Shown: positions 37,031 through 44,556 of the stretch, piece by piece
Layout: every line of letters begins with the position of its first letter
Numbering within the stretch: position 1 is the first letter of the stretch
The notes under the pieces: model-generated
Told to the model about the DNA's origin: nothing
Databases searched by the model: none
What the model saw: the letters and a program-made list of their open reading frames with translations, nothing else
Translations under genes and position numbers: made by a program
DNA from: Flavobacterium sp. SM15
Lineage (GTDB): Bacteria; Bacteroidota; Bacteroidia; Flavobacteriales; Flavobacteriaceae
Direction: 5' to 3'
NCBI RefSeq assembly: GCF_022012335.1
Contig: NZ_JAKLTO010000001.1
Location: 372,001-436,000 of the forward strand
Length of the DNA: 64,000 nucleotides

Positions 37031-37954
37031 GTGATAAAAATCTCAAAGCTCCATCATTCCACCAAAAACCGATTACAATCTGTTGGGTTACCGATGTTGG
37101 CGCTGATTTGGGTGAGTTTTTTCTGGGGCACCACCTGGTTAGCTTCCAAAGAAGGGGTAAAACACATGCCCGCATTACAATTAGCGGCAATCCGTCAATT
37201 TTTTGGCGCAGCAGTTTATATCTTTTATTTTCTTTACAAGAAAACCGATTGGCCAAAAGGAAAGCAGTGGAAAACCATTGTCATCCTGAGTTTTCTGAAC
37301 TTTGTGTTGAGCAACGGGCTGAGCACTTGGGGCGTAAAATACATTTCCAGCGGATTGGGTGCCATCATCGGGGCGATGTTCCCCTTGTGGATCGTAGTGA
37401 TTAATTTATTCCGGGGAGAACGACTTTCCAAATGGTCTATTATAGGAATGCTGATCAGTTTTGGAGGGGTATGCCTTATTTTTTACGATTACTTGTCCGA
37501 TTTTCTAAAACCCGACTTCCGTTTTGGCATCTTGCTTTCAGTTACCGCAACCCTGACTTGGGCTTTTGGAAGTTTGTATACTAAGAAAAAAGCCGCAAGT
37601 TTCAATCCTTATTTTAGTTTAGGACTCCAAATGCTCCTTTCCAGCTTTTTGCTTTTTGCTTATACCGGTGCGACTGGAACTTCGGTACCGTTAACTGAAA
37701 TACCGGCTGCTTCCTGGTGGTCGATTGCTTATCTGGTAGTCTTCGGATCTGTGTTTACTTTTATAGCTTTTATTTATGCTTTGCAGCATTTACCGGCCGA
37801 AATAAGTAGTGTGTATGCTTATATCAATCCAATAGTAGCTGTAATTTTAGGATCTTTTATTTTTGACGAACCGCTTACCGTTATGATTGCAATTGGCGGA
37901 ACGGTAACACTTTTTGGTCTGTATTTGGTGAATCGAACCATGCGTAAAAAATAA
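37031..37954 (+). CDS. EamA/DMT-family transporter
   Basis: A 307-residue inner membrane transporter with ten hydrophobic helices arranged as two EamA repeats (LIWVSFFWGTTWLASKEGVK at the first; TLTWAFGSLYTKKKAAS at the second). DMT members usually export metabolites or amino acids; the substrate is unknown. The start used is GTG at 37031, directly after the SDR stop; an ATG at residue 22 is an alternative that would remove a basic leader. Confidence 0.87.
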   Translation: MIKISKLHHSTKNRLQSVGLPMLALIWVSFFWGTTWLASKEGVKHMPALQLAAIRQFFGAAVYIFYFLYKKTDWPKGKQWKTIVILSFLNFVLSNGLSTWGVKYISSGLGAIIGAMFPLWIVVINLFRGERLSKWSIIGMLISFGGVCLIFYDYLSDFLKPDFRFGILLSVTATLTWAFGSLYTKKKAASFNPYFSLGLQMLLSSFLLFAYTGATGTSVPLTEIPAASWWSIAYLVVFGSVFTFIAFIYALQHLPAEISSVYAYINPIVAVILGSFIFDEPLTVMIAIGGTVTLFGLYLVNRTMRKK

Positions 37955-37960
37955 CTTGCT

Positions 37961-38587
37961 GTGAAAATTTCATTCTTTATGAAACTCATGAAAATGCCGC
38001 ATTATCTAATTTTATTCCGATTTATGTTGGCTCCTACAATCGTTAGCTTAGCCTTAGTTTTAAAAGGTGAAAGTCGCTTGGTTATTGTAATTCTGATGTA
38101 TTTAGGATTATTATCTGATATTTTTGATGGAATTATTGCACGAAAACAAAATATCGCTACTGAAAAATTAAGACGCTTAGACAGTCAGGTTGATTTAATT
38201 TTTTGGATCGCCATTGCTTTAGCTACCTGGATTATATTTCCCTCATTAATAAAGGCAAACCGTATTGGATTACTTTGCATTCTGGTTATGGAAGGTTTGT
38301 GTTACTTAATCAGTATTCTAAAATTTGGGAAAGAAACCTGTACGCATGCATTTTTATCCAAAATGTGGGGCATCTCATTACTGATTGCTTTCACTGCCTT
38401 AATCGGGTTTAACCATGCTGGGCTTCCTTTTAAAATAACAGTTGCCTTAGGAATTATTTCACAGGCCGATGTAATTGCCATCATTTTAATTCTTCCTAAA
38501 TGGACGCATGATATTCCGAGTGCTTACCATGCCTATTTAATTCGAAAGAACATTCCTTTCAAGAAAAACAAACTTTTTAACGGATAA
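37961..38587 (+). CDS. CDP-alcohol phosphatidyltransferase family protein
   Basis: A 208-residue membrane enzyme of phospholipid head-group transfer. The signature DG-x2-AR is D56-G57 and A60-R61, with D53 before it and D74 and D78 after it in LRRLDSQVD. The glycine normally found eight residues after AR is leucine (L70), an unusual change in the CDP-binding motif. The start is GTG at 37961 or the ATG at 37979. The acceptor alcohol cannot be assigned. It ends the operon. Confidence 0.83.
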   Translation: MKISFFMKLMKMPHYLILFRFMLAPTIVSLALVLKGESRLVIVILMYLGLLSDIFDGIIARKQNIATEKLRRLDSQVDLIFWIAIALATWIIFPSLIKANRIGLLCILVMEGLCYLISILKFGKETCTHAFLSKMWGISLLIAFTALIGFNHAGLPFKITVALGIISQADVIAIILILPKWTHDIPSAYHAYLIRKNIPFKKNKLFNG

Positions 38588-38618
38588 AAAAAATCCCAAG
38601 CGTTCACTCGGGATTTTT
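38588..38618. terminator. bidirectional terminator between the CDP-alcohol transferase and M13 peptidase genes
   Basis: AAATCCC, a 12-base loop, GGGATTT with flanking A and T runs, at a convergent junction. Confidence 0.75.
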
Positions 38619-38639
38619 AATTTATCTAAATTTTCAAAA

Positions 38640-40697
38640 TTACCAGATTTTAACTCGGTTTTCCGGTTTTACGTACAACTTCTGACCTTCTTTAATGTCG
38701 AATGCCTGATAGAACGATTCCACATTTTGTAACGGTACATACGCACGGTACATTCCCGGAGAGTGCGGATCGGTTTTTACCTGATTTTTGATTGCTTCGT
38801 CTCTCATTTTTGAACGCCAGATCGTTGCCCAAGAAATAAAGAAACGCTGCTCTTGCGTATAACCATCGATTAAAGCCGTTTTTCCACTTTTCTTCATAGC
38901 AATTTGTAAACCATCGTAGGCTGCGTTTACTCCACCTAAATCCCCGATATTTTCCCCTAAGGTAAATTTACCGTCTACAAAAGTTCCCGGAAGCGGCTCC
39001 AAAGCACTGTACTGCGCTGCTAAAGCTCCACCTAAACCTGTGAATTGTTTTAAATCGTCATCCGTCCACCAGTTTACTAAGTTACCGTCTGCATTGTAAC
39101 GAGCACCTGAATCGTCAAAACCGTGAGAGATTTCGTGACCGATTACCGCCCCGATTCCACCGTAGTTCACGGCATCGTCCGCTTTATAATCGTAAAATGG
39201 CGGTTGTAGAATAGCCGCTGGGAATACGATTTCATTGTACGATGGGTTGTAGTAAGCATTTACCGTTTGTGGCGACATTCCCCATTCGGTTTTGTCTACC
39301 GGTTTTTTTAATTCGGCTACGTTCTCCTCAAATCCCCAACGTGCCACATTTTTCATGTTCTCGAAATACGTTCCGCCTTCCGCTTTAGATTTGATTTCTA
39401 ACTTAGAATAATCTTTCCATTTATCAGGATATCCGATTTTAATGGTCGATTTTCTTAATTTTTCAATTGCACCCTTACGCGTTGCCGGTGTCATCCATGG
39501 CAAGTTGTTGATGCGGTTTTCAAAAGCAAGGAACACGTTATCGATCATCGCTCTAGCTTTAGCTTTAGCTTCTGCTGGGAATTTTTTCTCAACGTATAAT
39601 TTTCCTAATGCTTCACCAACAGTACCGTTTACCACTTGAAGTGCTCTTTCCTCACGAGGACGTTGTTTTAACGCTCCTGTTAACGTTTTGCTGTAAAACT
39701 CCCAGTTCGCCTTTTCAATATCGGTCGTTAAAACATCTGTAGATTTATTGATTAACGTCCAACGCATGTAGGCTTTCCAATCTTCAATTTTGTTTGCCTT
39801 GAAAATACCTTCCAACGCCGTCATGTATTTTGGCTGTGATACAATTAACGAATCCACTTTTCCAATACCAACCCCTTCTAAATAACCGTTCCAGTTTATC
39901 GAAGGTGTTAACTTTTGCAGATCAGCAACCGTCATCGGGTTGTAGGTTTTTCTGCGGTCACGACGTTCAACACGGTCCAAACGAGGACGTGCCATTTCCG
40001 TTTCAAGGGCTAAAACTTTCTCCGCCTGAATTTTCGCTTCCGCCGGTTTAATTCCTAAAAACTGAAGCATTCTTGCTACGTGAAGCACATATTTTTCACG
40101 CTTTTCTTTCGAATCTTTATCATCAGAAACGTAATAATCACGGTCTGGTAATCCTAAACTTCCCAGTCCTAAATAAACTACGTTACGGTTACTGTTTTTA
40201 GCATCGGCACCTACACCCACACCATAAAAACCTAAACCACCTTGAGATTCCATTTCGATTAAAAGTTTGTTCACATCGGCAACAGTTTTCACTGCATTGA
40301 TTTTTGCCAAGTACGGTTTTAAAGGTGCAATTCCTAATTTATTTCTGGAAATTGTATCCATGTACGTTCTGTAAACGTTTACCGCTTTGGCCTGATCGGA
40401 TTTTGGATCAAGATTTTTATTAGCTGCTGCTTCTTTTAAAATCGCAAGCGCATCCTTATCCGTGTTCTGACGCAACTCATCGAAACTTCCCCAACGGGTT
40501 TTGTCTGCCGGGATTTGCGTTTTGTCGAACCATGTTCCGTTTACATAACGAAAGAAATCGTCTCCCGGTTTAACGGATTTGTCCATTAAATCCAGGTCGA
40601 TTCCCGGATTTTTGGGCTTTGCCTGTTGTGCCGAAGCCTCTAGACTAAGCAGTGAAAAAACAGCAAGCGAGCCGGCTGCCAGAATGTTTTTTTTCAT
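38640..40697 (-). CDS. M13-family zinc endopeptidase (PepO/neprilysin-like)
   Basis: A 685-residue exported peptidase. Residues 1-24 are a signal peptide ending EASAQ. The zinc site is HEISH, with H521, E522 and H525 (GHEISHGFDDSG), and the third ligand is in GENIGDLGGV, the family's ExxxD motif. The conserved substrate-binding NAYYNPSYNEIVFPA precedes it, and the C-terminus ends in the W-containing VKIW typical of the fold. It probably degrades peptides outside the inner membrane. It is divergent from the SCO gene. Confidence 0.95.
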   Translation of the reverse strand: MKKNILAAGSLAVFSLLSLEASAQQAKPKNPGIDLDLMDKSVKPGDDFFRYVNGTWFDKTQIPADKTRWGSFDELRQNTDKDALAILKEAAANKNLDPKSDQAKAVNVYRTYMDTISRNKLGIAPLKPYLAKINAVKTVADVNKLLIEMESQGGLGFYGVGVGADAKNSNRNVVYLGLGSLGLPDRDYYVSDDKDSKEKREKYVLHVARMLQFLGIKPAEAKIQAEKVLALETEMARPRLDRVERRDRRKTYNPMTVADLQKLTPSINWNGYLEGVGIGKVDSLIVSQPKYMTALEGIFKANKIEDWKAYMRWTLINKSTDVLTTDIEKANWEFYSKTLTGALKQRPREERALQVVNGTVGEALGKLYVEKKFPAEAKAKARAMIDNVFLAFENRINNLPWMTPATRKGAIEKLRKSTIKIGYPDKWKDYSKLEIKSKAEGGTYFENMKNVARWGFEENVAELKKPVDKTEWGMSPQTVNAYYNPSYNEIVFPAAILQPPFYDYKADDAVNYGGIGAVIGHEISHGFDDSGARYNADGNLVNWWTDDDLKQFTGLGGALAAQYSALEPLPGTFVDGKFTLGENIGDLGGVNAAYDGLQIAMKKSGKTALIDGYTQEQRFFISWATIWRSKMRDEAIKNQVKTDPHSPGMYRAYVPLQNVESFYQAFDIKEGQKLYVKPENRVKIW

Positions 40698-40873
40698 AAT
40701 CTTATAATTTGTTTTTGCTTTTTGATGATAGAGCCGTTTGGATAATGTATTGCTTTTTATAAACGACTCACAGTCAAATAGGTGTTCCCTTTTTTCATTT
40801 TGTTACAACCTGAGCCAAATTTATAAATTCTGAAATGGGTTTTGCAATTTTTAACATATTGTAAATAAATTGG

Positions 40874-40906
40874 TTTGCCGTTGTTTTGATTCTAATTGTA
40901 CCTTTG
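40874..40906 (+). promoter_or_regulatory. predicted promoter of the SCO gene
   Basis: TTTG (40874-40877), 21 bases, then TACCTTTG (40899-40906), 14 bases before the ATG at 40921. Confidence 0.5.
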
Positions 40907-40920
40907 CGAAAAATTTTGGC

Positions 40921-41598
40921 ATGCTTAGCTTTTTTAAAAAATACATTCCTTTTTTTATCGTTTTAGGGATTTTATCCGTGGTAATTATTTTTCTTTTTTA
41001 CAACGCACTGAAACCTAAGAAAACATTACCTATTTATACTCCATCAATGGTTAACCCTGAACTAGTGGATTCCACCGTTCAGCACATTGCCAACAAAACC
41101 CAACACCATATTGCGGATTTCGCCTTTACCAACCAAAACGGGAAAACCATTACCCAAAAAGACTACGAAGGAAAAATTTACGTGGCCGATTTTTTCTTTA
41201 CCACTTGCCAAAGTATCTGCCCGATAATGACCAACAACATGGGCTGGCTGCAGGAACAAATCAAAAACAACCCGAAAGTTATGCTCCTTTCCCATTCGGT
41301 AACTCCCGATATTGATAGTGTTTCCGTTCTGAAAAAATACGCGCAGGAAAAGGGCGTAATCGACAGCAAATGGAACTTGGTTACCGGGAACAAAAAAGAT
41401 ATTTACTACATCGCACGCAAATCCTATCTGGCGGTTAAAACAGGGAATCCTTCCGAACTATACGACATGGTTCACACCGAAAACTTCGTATTGGTAGACA
41501 GCAAACGTCGTGTGCGCGGTTTTTACGACGGAACCAAAAAAGAAGAAGTTGAAAGATTATTACAGGACATCAACTTTTTAGTGGAAGAAGAAAAGTAG
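40921..41598 (+). CDS. SCO1/SenC copper-binding protein
   Basis: A 225-residue membrane-anchored thioredoxin-fold protein (one helix at about 9-28). The copper ligands are C96 and C100 in FFTTCQSICPIM and H185 in YDMVHTENF. SCO proteins deliver copper to, or keep reduced, the CuA site of cytochrome c oxidase. I use the ATG at 40921; an upstream in-frame TTG adds 17 cysteine-containing residues that overlap the promoter. It is the first gene before the feo operon. Confidence 0.9.
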   Translation: MLSFFKKYIPFFIVLGILSVVIIFLFYNALKPKKTLPIYTPSMVNPELVDSTVQHIANKTQHHIADFAFTNQNGKTITQKDYEGKIYVADFFFTTCQSICPIMTNNMGWLQEQIKNNPKVMLLSHSVTPDIDSVSVLKKYAQEKGVIDSKWNLVTGNKKDIYYIARKSYLAVKTGNPSELYDMVHTENFVLVDSKRRVRGFYDGTKKEEVERLLQDINFLVEEEK

Positions 41599-41645
41599 TT
41601 CACCGGATCATAAAATTTTGCAAAATTGACTTTTATCATCTTTTC

Positions 41646-41689
41646 AAGGATTATTATCCTTATTTTTGCAATCTAAATTCAATCTAAAT
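41646..41689 (+). promoter_or_regulatory. feoA leader: dyad, -7 box and 11-bp direct repeats
   Basis: AAGGAT, four bases, ATCCTT (41646-41661) touches a -7 box TATTTTTG (41661-41668). Downstream TCTAAAT occurs at 41672-41678 and 41683-41689, an 11-base period. The dyad with the following T-run could instead be a weak terminator for the SCO gene. Confidence 0.45.
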
Positions 41690-41694
41690 AAAAT

Positions 41695-41937
41695 TTGACC
41701 CTTACGTTAGCCCAATTACAACGCGGACAAAAAGCGCTCATTCAGGATTTTAACATCGATGAAATTCCGTTAAAATTATTGGAAATGGGTTGTTTGCCCG
41801 GAAACGAAGTGGAACTGCTGCAAGTGGCTCCTCTCGGTGATCCGTTGTACATTAACGTAAACGACAGTCATGTGGCCATTCGATTGGAAACCGCCAAAGA
41901 AATTCAAATTACCATCATAAAAGAAACTGCTTTATGA
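41695..41937 (+). CDS. feoA: FeoA, ferrous iron transport accessory protein
   Basis: An 80-residue SH3-like protein that supports FeoB. The sequence LAQLQRGQKALIQDFNIDEIPLKLLEMGCLPG followed by PLGDPLYINVNDSHVAIRLE is typical FeoA. The start appears to be TTG at 41695; no ATG is available. Its TGA overlaps the feoB ATG (41934-41937). Confidence 0.92.
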   Translation: MTLTLAQLQRGQKALIQDFNIDEIPLKLLEMGCLPGNEVELLQVAPLGDPLYINVNDSHVAIRLETAKEIQITIIKETAL

Positions 41938-44036
41938 TGTACAATACCATAAAAGTTGCCCTGATCGGAAACCCCAACGTGGGAAAGACTTCCGTTTTTA
42001 ATGAGCTGACCGGCCTTAACCAGCAAGTCGGGAACTATCCCGGAATTACCGTGGAAAAGAAAGTCGGTTTTGCCAAATTATCCGAATACACCAAAGCAAC
42101 CATTTTAGATTTACCCGGAACCTACAGTTTGAATGCCAGTTCGATGGATGAAAGTGTGGTGATTGAACTGCTCATGAACAAAAACGACAAAGATTTCCCG
42201 GATGTAGCCGTAGTGGTTTCGGAAGTGGAAAACCTAAAACGTAATTTGTTGCTCTTTACCCAAATTAAGGATTTGGAAATTCCTACGATTTTAGTAATCA
42301 ATATGTCTGATCGTATGGAAGCTAAAGGAATTACTTTGGACATTCCGTTTTTGGAAGCGCAATTGAAAACTAAAATTGCCTTAGTAAGCTCCCGCAAAAA
42401 AACCGGAATTGAAGAACTGAAAAAAAACATCATCAACTACAAGGAATTGCCCACCGATCCTTGTTTGAACGCCTCAAGCATCGATCCGGAGTATTTCAAC
42501 AGTTTACGTCGGGCCTTTCCAAACCAGTTATTGTACAAGTTGTGGCTGGTAATTACCCAAGACGTGAATTTCTCCAACTTGCACCGCAAGCATATCGAAG
42601 AAAATTCGTTTGCCAAACCCAAGGTGGAATTAAAGCGTTTGCAGCAGAAAGAAACCATCAAGCGGTATCAGTTCATCAACGATACTTTAAAAGTTGGGTA
42701 TAAAGTCGACAAAGAAAAAGCTACCGATATCCGTGAAAAACTGGATCGGATTTTAACCCATAAAGTATATGGTTACTTAATTTTCTTCGGGATTTTAATG
42801 CTGATTTTTCAATCGATTTTTGACTGGTCAAGCATTCCGATGGATTTTATCGATACCAGTTTTGCCACCTTAAGTTCGTATGCTAAAACGCATTTACCAG
42901 CCGGAATTTTAACCGATTTAATAGCCGAAGGAATCATCCCGGGCTTGGGCGGGATCATCATTTTTATTCCTCAGATTGCCTTTTTGTTCCTTTTCATTTC
43001 AGTCTTAGAAGAGAGTGGCTACATGAGCCGCGTGGTGTTTCTTATGGATAAGATCATGCGCCGTTTCGGGCTGAGTGGTAAGAGCGTCGTGCCCTTAATA
43101 TCAGGAACAGCCTGTGCTATTCCGGCAATTATGGCGGCCCGAAATATTGAAAACTGGAAAGAACGTCTAATTACCATTTTGGTAACCCCGTTCACCACTT
43201 GTTCTGCGCGTTTACCGGTGTATGCGATTTTGATTTCCTTAATCATTCCCGATAAACGTGTGCTGGGTGTCTTTAACATGCAAGGGCTTACTTTGATGTT
43301 GTTATATATGTTAGGTTTTGGAATGGCCATTTTATCGGCTTATATTCTGAACAAAGTCCTCAAAATTAAATCCCGCTCCTATTTTGTGGTGGAAATGCCA
43401 AGTTACAAAGTTCCGATGCTTAAAAACTTGGGAATCAATGTGGTAGAGAAAACCAAATCATTTGTCTTTGGAGCCGGGAAAATCATTTTGGCCTTGTCGG
43501 TGATTTTATGGTTTTTAGGTTCTCACGGGCCGAGCGACACCTTCCACAAAGCAGAAAGTATTGTAGAAACCCAAATAAACAACAAAGAAGTTTCAGGAGA
43601 AAAAGACGATTTAGTCGCTTCTTATAAATTGGAGAATTCCTATATCGGTATCGTTGGAAAAACCATTGAACCGGTAATCAGACCTTTGGGTTACGATTGG
43701 AAAATCGGGATTGCCGTAGTGAGTTCCTTCGCCGCCCGTGAAGTTTTCGTAGGTACGTTGGCAACCATTTACAGTGTGGGAAGCCATGCCGAAGAAGAAA
43801 CCACCATCAAAAACAAAATGGCAGCCGAAGTACATCCGGTAACCGGAAAGAAGATTTTCAACTTTGCTACGGGAGTTTCCTTGTTATTGTTTTATGCTTT
43901 CGCCATGCAGTGTATTTCTACGTTGGCCATCACCAAAAAAGAAACCAATTCGTGGAAATGGCCCATGATTCAGCTGCTGTTCATGAGCGGATTGGCCTAT
44001 AGCGTTTGTTTAATCGTATTTCAGATTTTAAAATAA
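41934..44036 (+). CDS. feoB: FeoB ferrous iron transporter
   Basis: A 700-residue inner membrane iron(II) transporter. The N-terminal G domain has G1 GNPNVGKTS (12-20), the G2 region around YPGITVEKK, G3 LDLPGTYSL and G4 NMSD. The membrane part carries the two Gate regions (SGKSVVPLISGTACAIPAIMAAR and VVSSFAAREVFVGTLATIYS). It overlaps feoA by four bases and is followed by a small Cys-rich membrane peptide, the usual Bacteroidota feo layout. Confidence 0.96.
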   Translation: MMYNTIKVALIGNPNVGKTSVFNELTGLNQQVGNYPGITVEKKVGFAKLSEYTKATILDLPGTYSLNASSMDESVVIELLMNKNDKDFPDVAVVVSEVENLKRNLLLFTQIKDLEIPTILVINMSDRMEAKGITLDIPFLEAQLKTKIALVSSRKKTGIEELKKNIINYKELPTDPCLNASSIDPEYFNSLRRAFPNQLLYKLWLVITQDVNFSNLHRKHIEENSFAKPKVELKRLQQKETIKRYQFINDTLKVGYKVDKEKATDIREKLDRILTHKVYGYLIFFGILMLIFQSIFDWSSIPMDFIDTSFATLSSYAKTHLPAGILTDLIAEGIIPGLGGIIIFIPQIAFLFLFISVLEESGYMSRVVFLMDKIMRRFGLSGKSVVPLISGTACAIPAIMAARNIENWKERLITILVTPFTTCSARLPVYAILISLIIPDKRVLGVFNMQGLTLMLLYMLGFGMAILSAYILNKVLKIKSRSYFVVEMPSYKVPMLKNLGINVVEKTKSFVFGAGKIILALSVILWFLGSHGPSDTFHKAESIVETQINNKEVSGEKDDLVASYKLENSYIGIVGKTIEPVIRPLGYDWKIGIAVVSSFAAREVFVGTLATIYSVGSHAEEETTIKNKMAAEVHPVTGKKIFNFATGVSLLLFYAFAMQCISTLAITKKETNSWKWPMIQLLFMSGLAYSVCLIVFQILK

Positions 44037-44037
44037 G

Positions 44038-44166
44038 ATGATCTCGTTTCAGGAAATAATTGCTTATTTATTACTCGGATTTGCTGTTGCTTTTCTGTGG
44101 AAGAAATTCTTCGGAAAAAAGAAGAAAAACGACAATTGCGGCAACGGCGGTTGTGGCTGCAGTTAA
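44038..44166 (+). CDS. FeoB-associated Cys-rich membrane peptide
   Basis: A 42-residue peptide starting one base after the feoB stop. It has one membrane helix (residues 5-21, IIAYLLLGFAVAFLW), a lysine-rich stretch and a cysteine/glycine tail with C34, C39 and C41 (NCGNGGCGCS). This is the pattern of the small FeoB-associated proteins in Bacteroidota and recalls FeoC in position. The cysteines may hold iron near FeoB. Its stop overlaps the stop of the convergent lipoprotein gene by three bases. Confidence 0.85.
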   Translation: MISFQEIIAYLLLGFAVAFLWKKFFGKKKKNDNCGNGGCGCS

Positions 44167-44552
44167 TAGTCCAGCACAATTTTATAGTCTTGTGGTTGAA
44201 TTTGAATGCCTTCTTTAGGATATGGAAGCACACTCACCCCTTTTAGTTCTTGCTGTTTTTTAGGCGAATGAAGGTCAAACCATGTTTTTATTTCCTTCTC
44301 GTTTTTTAAGTTGAAGGTAAATTGAGTTTGTTCTACCAGTTTTTTATTTTCATAAGCCGCAACTTCTACCGTGACTTCACCGGCCCAAACACATTGCACG
44401 CCCTCGGGACAGCGCGAATCCTCAAGCACTTTTACCAATACGATTTCCTTATCTGAAGGGCTGTCCAATTTTTGATTGACTTCGTTATTTGAAACGGAAG
44501 CACATCCTCCTAACAAAACAAGTACACTATAGAAACTAAACCTTTTTTTCAT
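44163..44552 (-). CDS. periplasmic lipoprotein with CPEGVQCVWAGE motif
   Basis: A 129-residue lipoprotein with lipobox LLGGC. The distinctive segment is EDSRCPEGVQCVWAGEVTVEV, in which two cysteines bracket a short loop, followed by a beta-rich region ending PQDYKIVLDY. I recall such CP..VQCVWAG proteins across Bacteroidota as uncharacterised. I use the ATG at 44552 rather than the TTG one codon earlier. There is no export-signal motif after the lipid cysteine, so it probably faces the periplasm. It lies downstream of, and in the same direction as, the Nramp gene (four bases apart). Confidence 0.7.
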   Translation of the reverse strand: MKKRFSFYSVLVLLGGCASVSNNEVNQKLDSPSDKEIVLVKVLEDSRCPEGVQCVWAGEVTVEVAAYENKKLVEQTQFTFNLKNEKEIKTWFDLHSPKKQQELKGVSVLPYPKEGIQIQPQDYKIVLDY

Positions 44553-44556
44553 CAAA

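Noticed and set aside
41646..41668. Terminator of the SCO gene
   Set aside because: A six-base stem with a short U tail is weak, and it overlaps the feoA -7 box; I list it as a mixed regulatory site instead.
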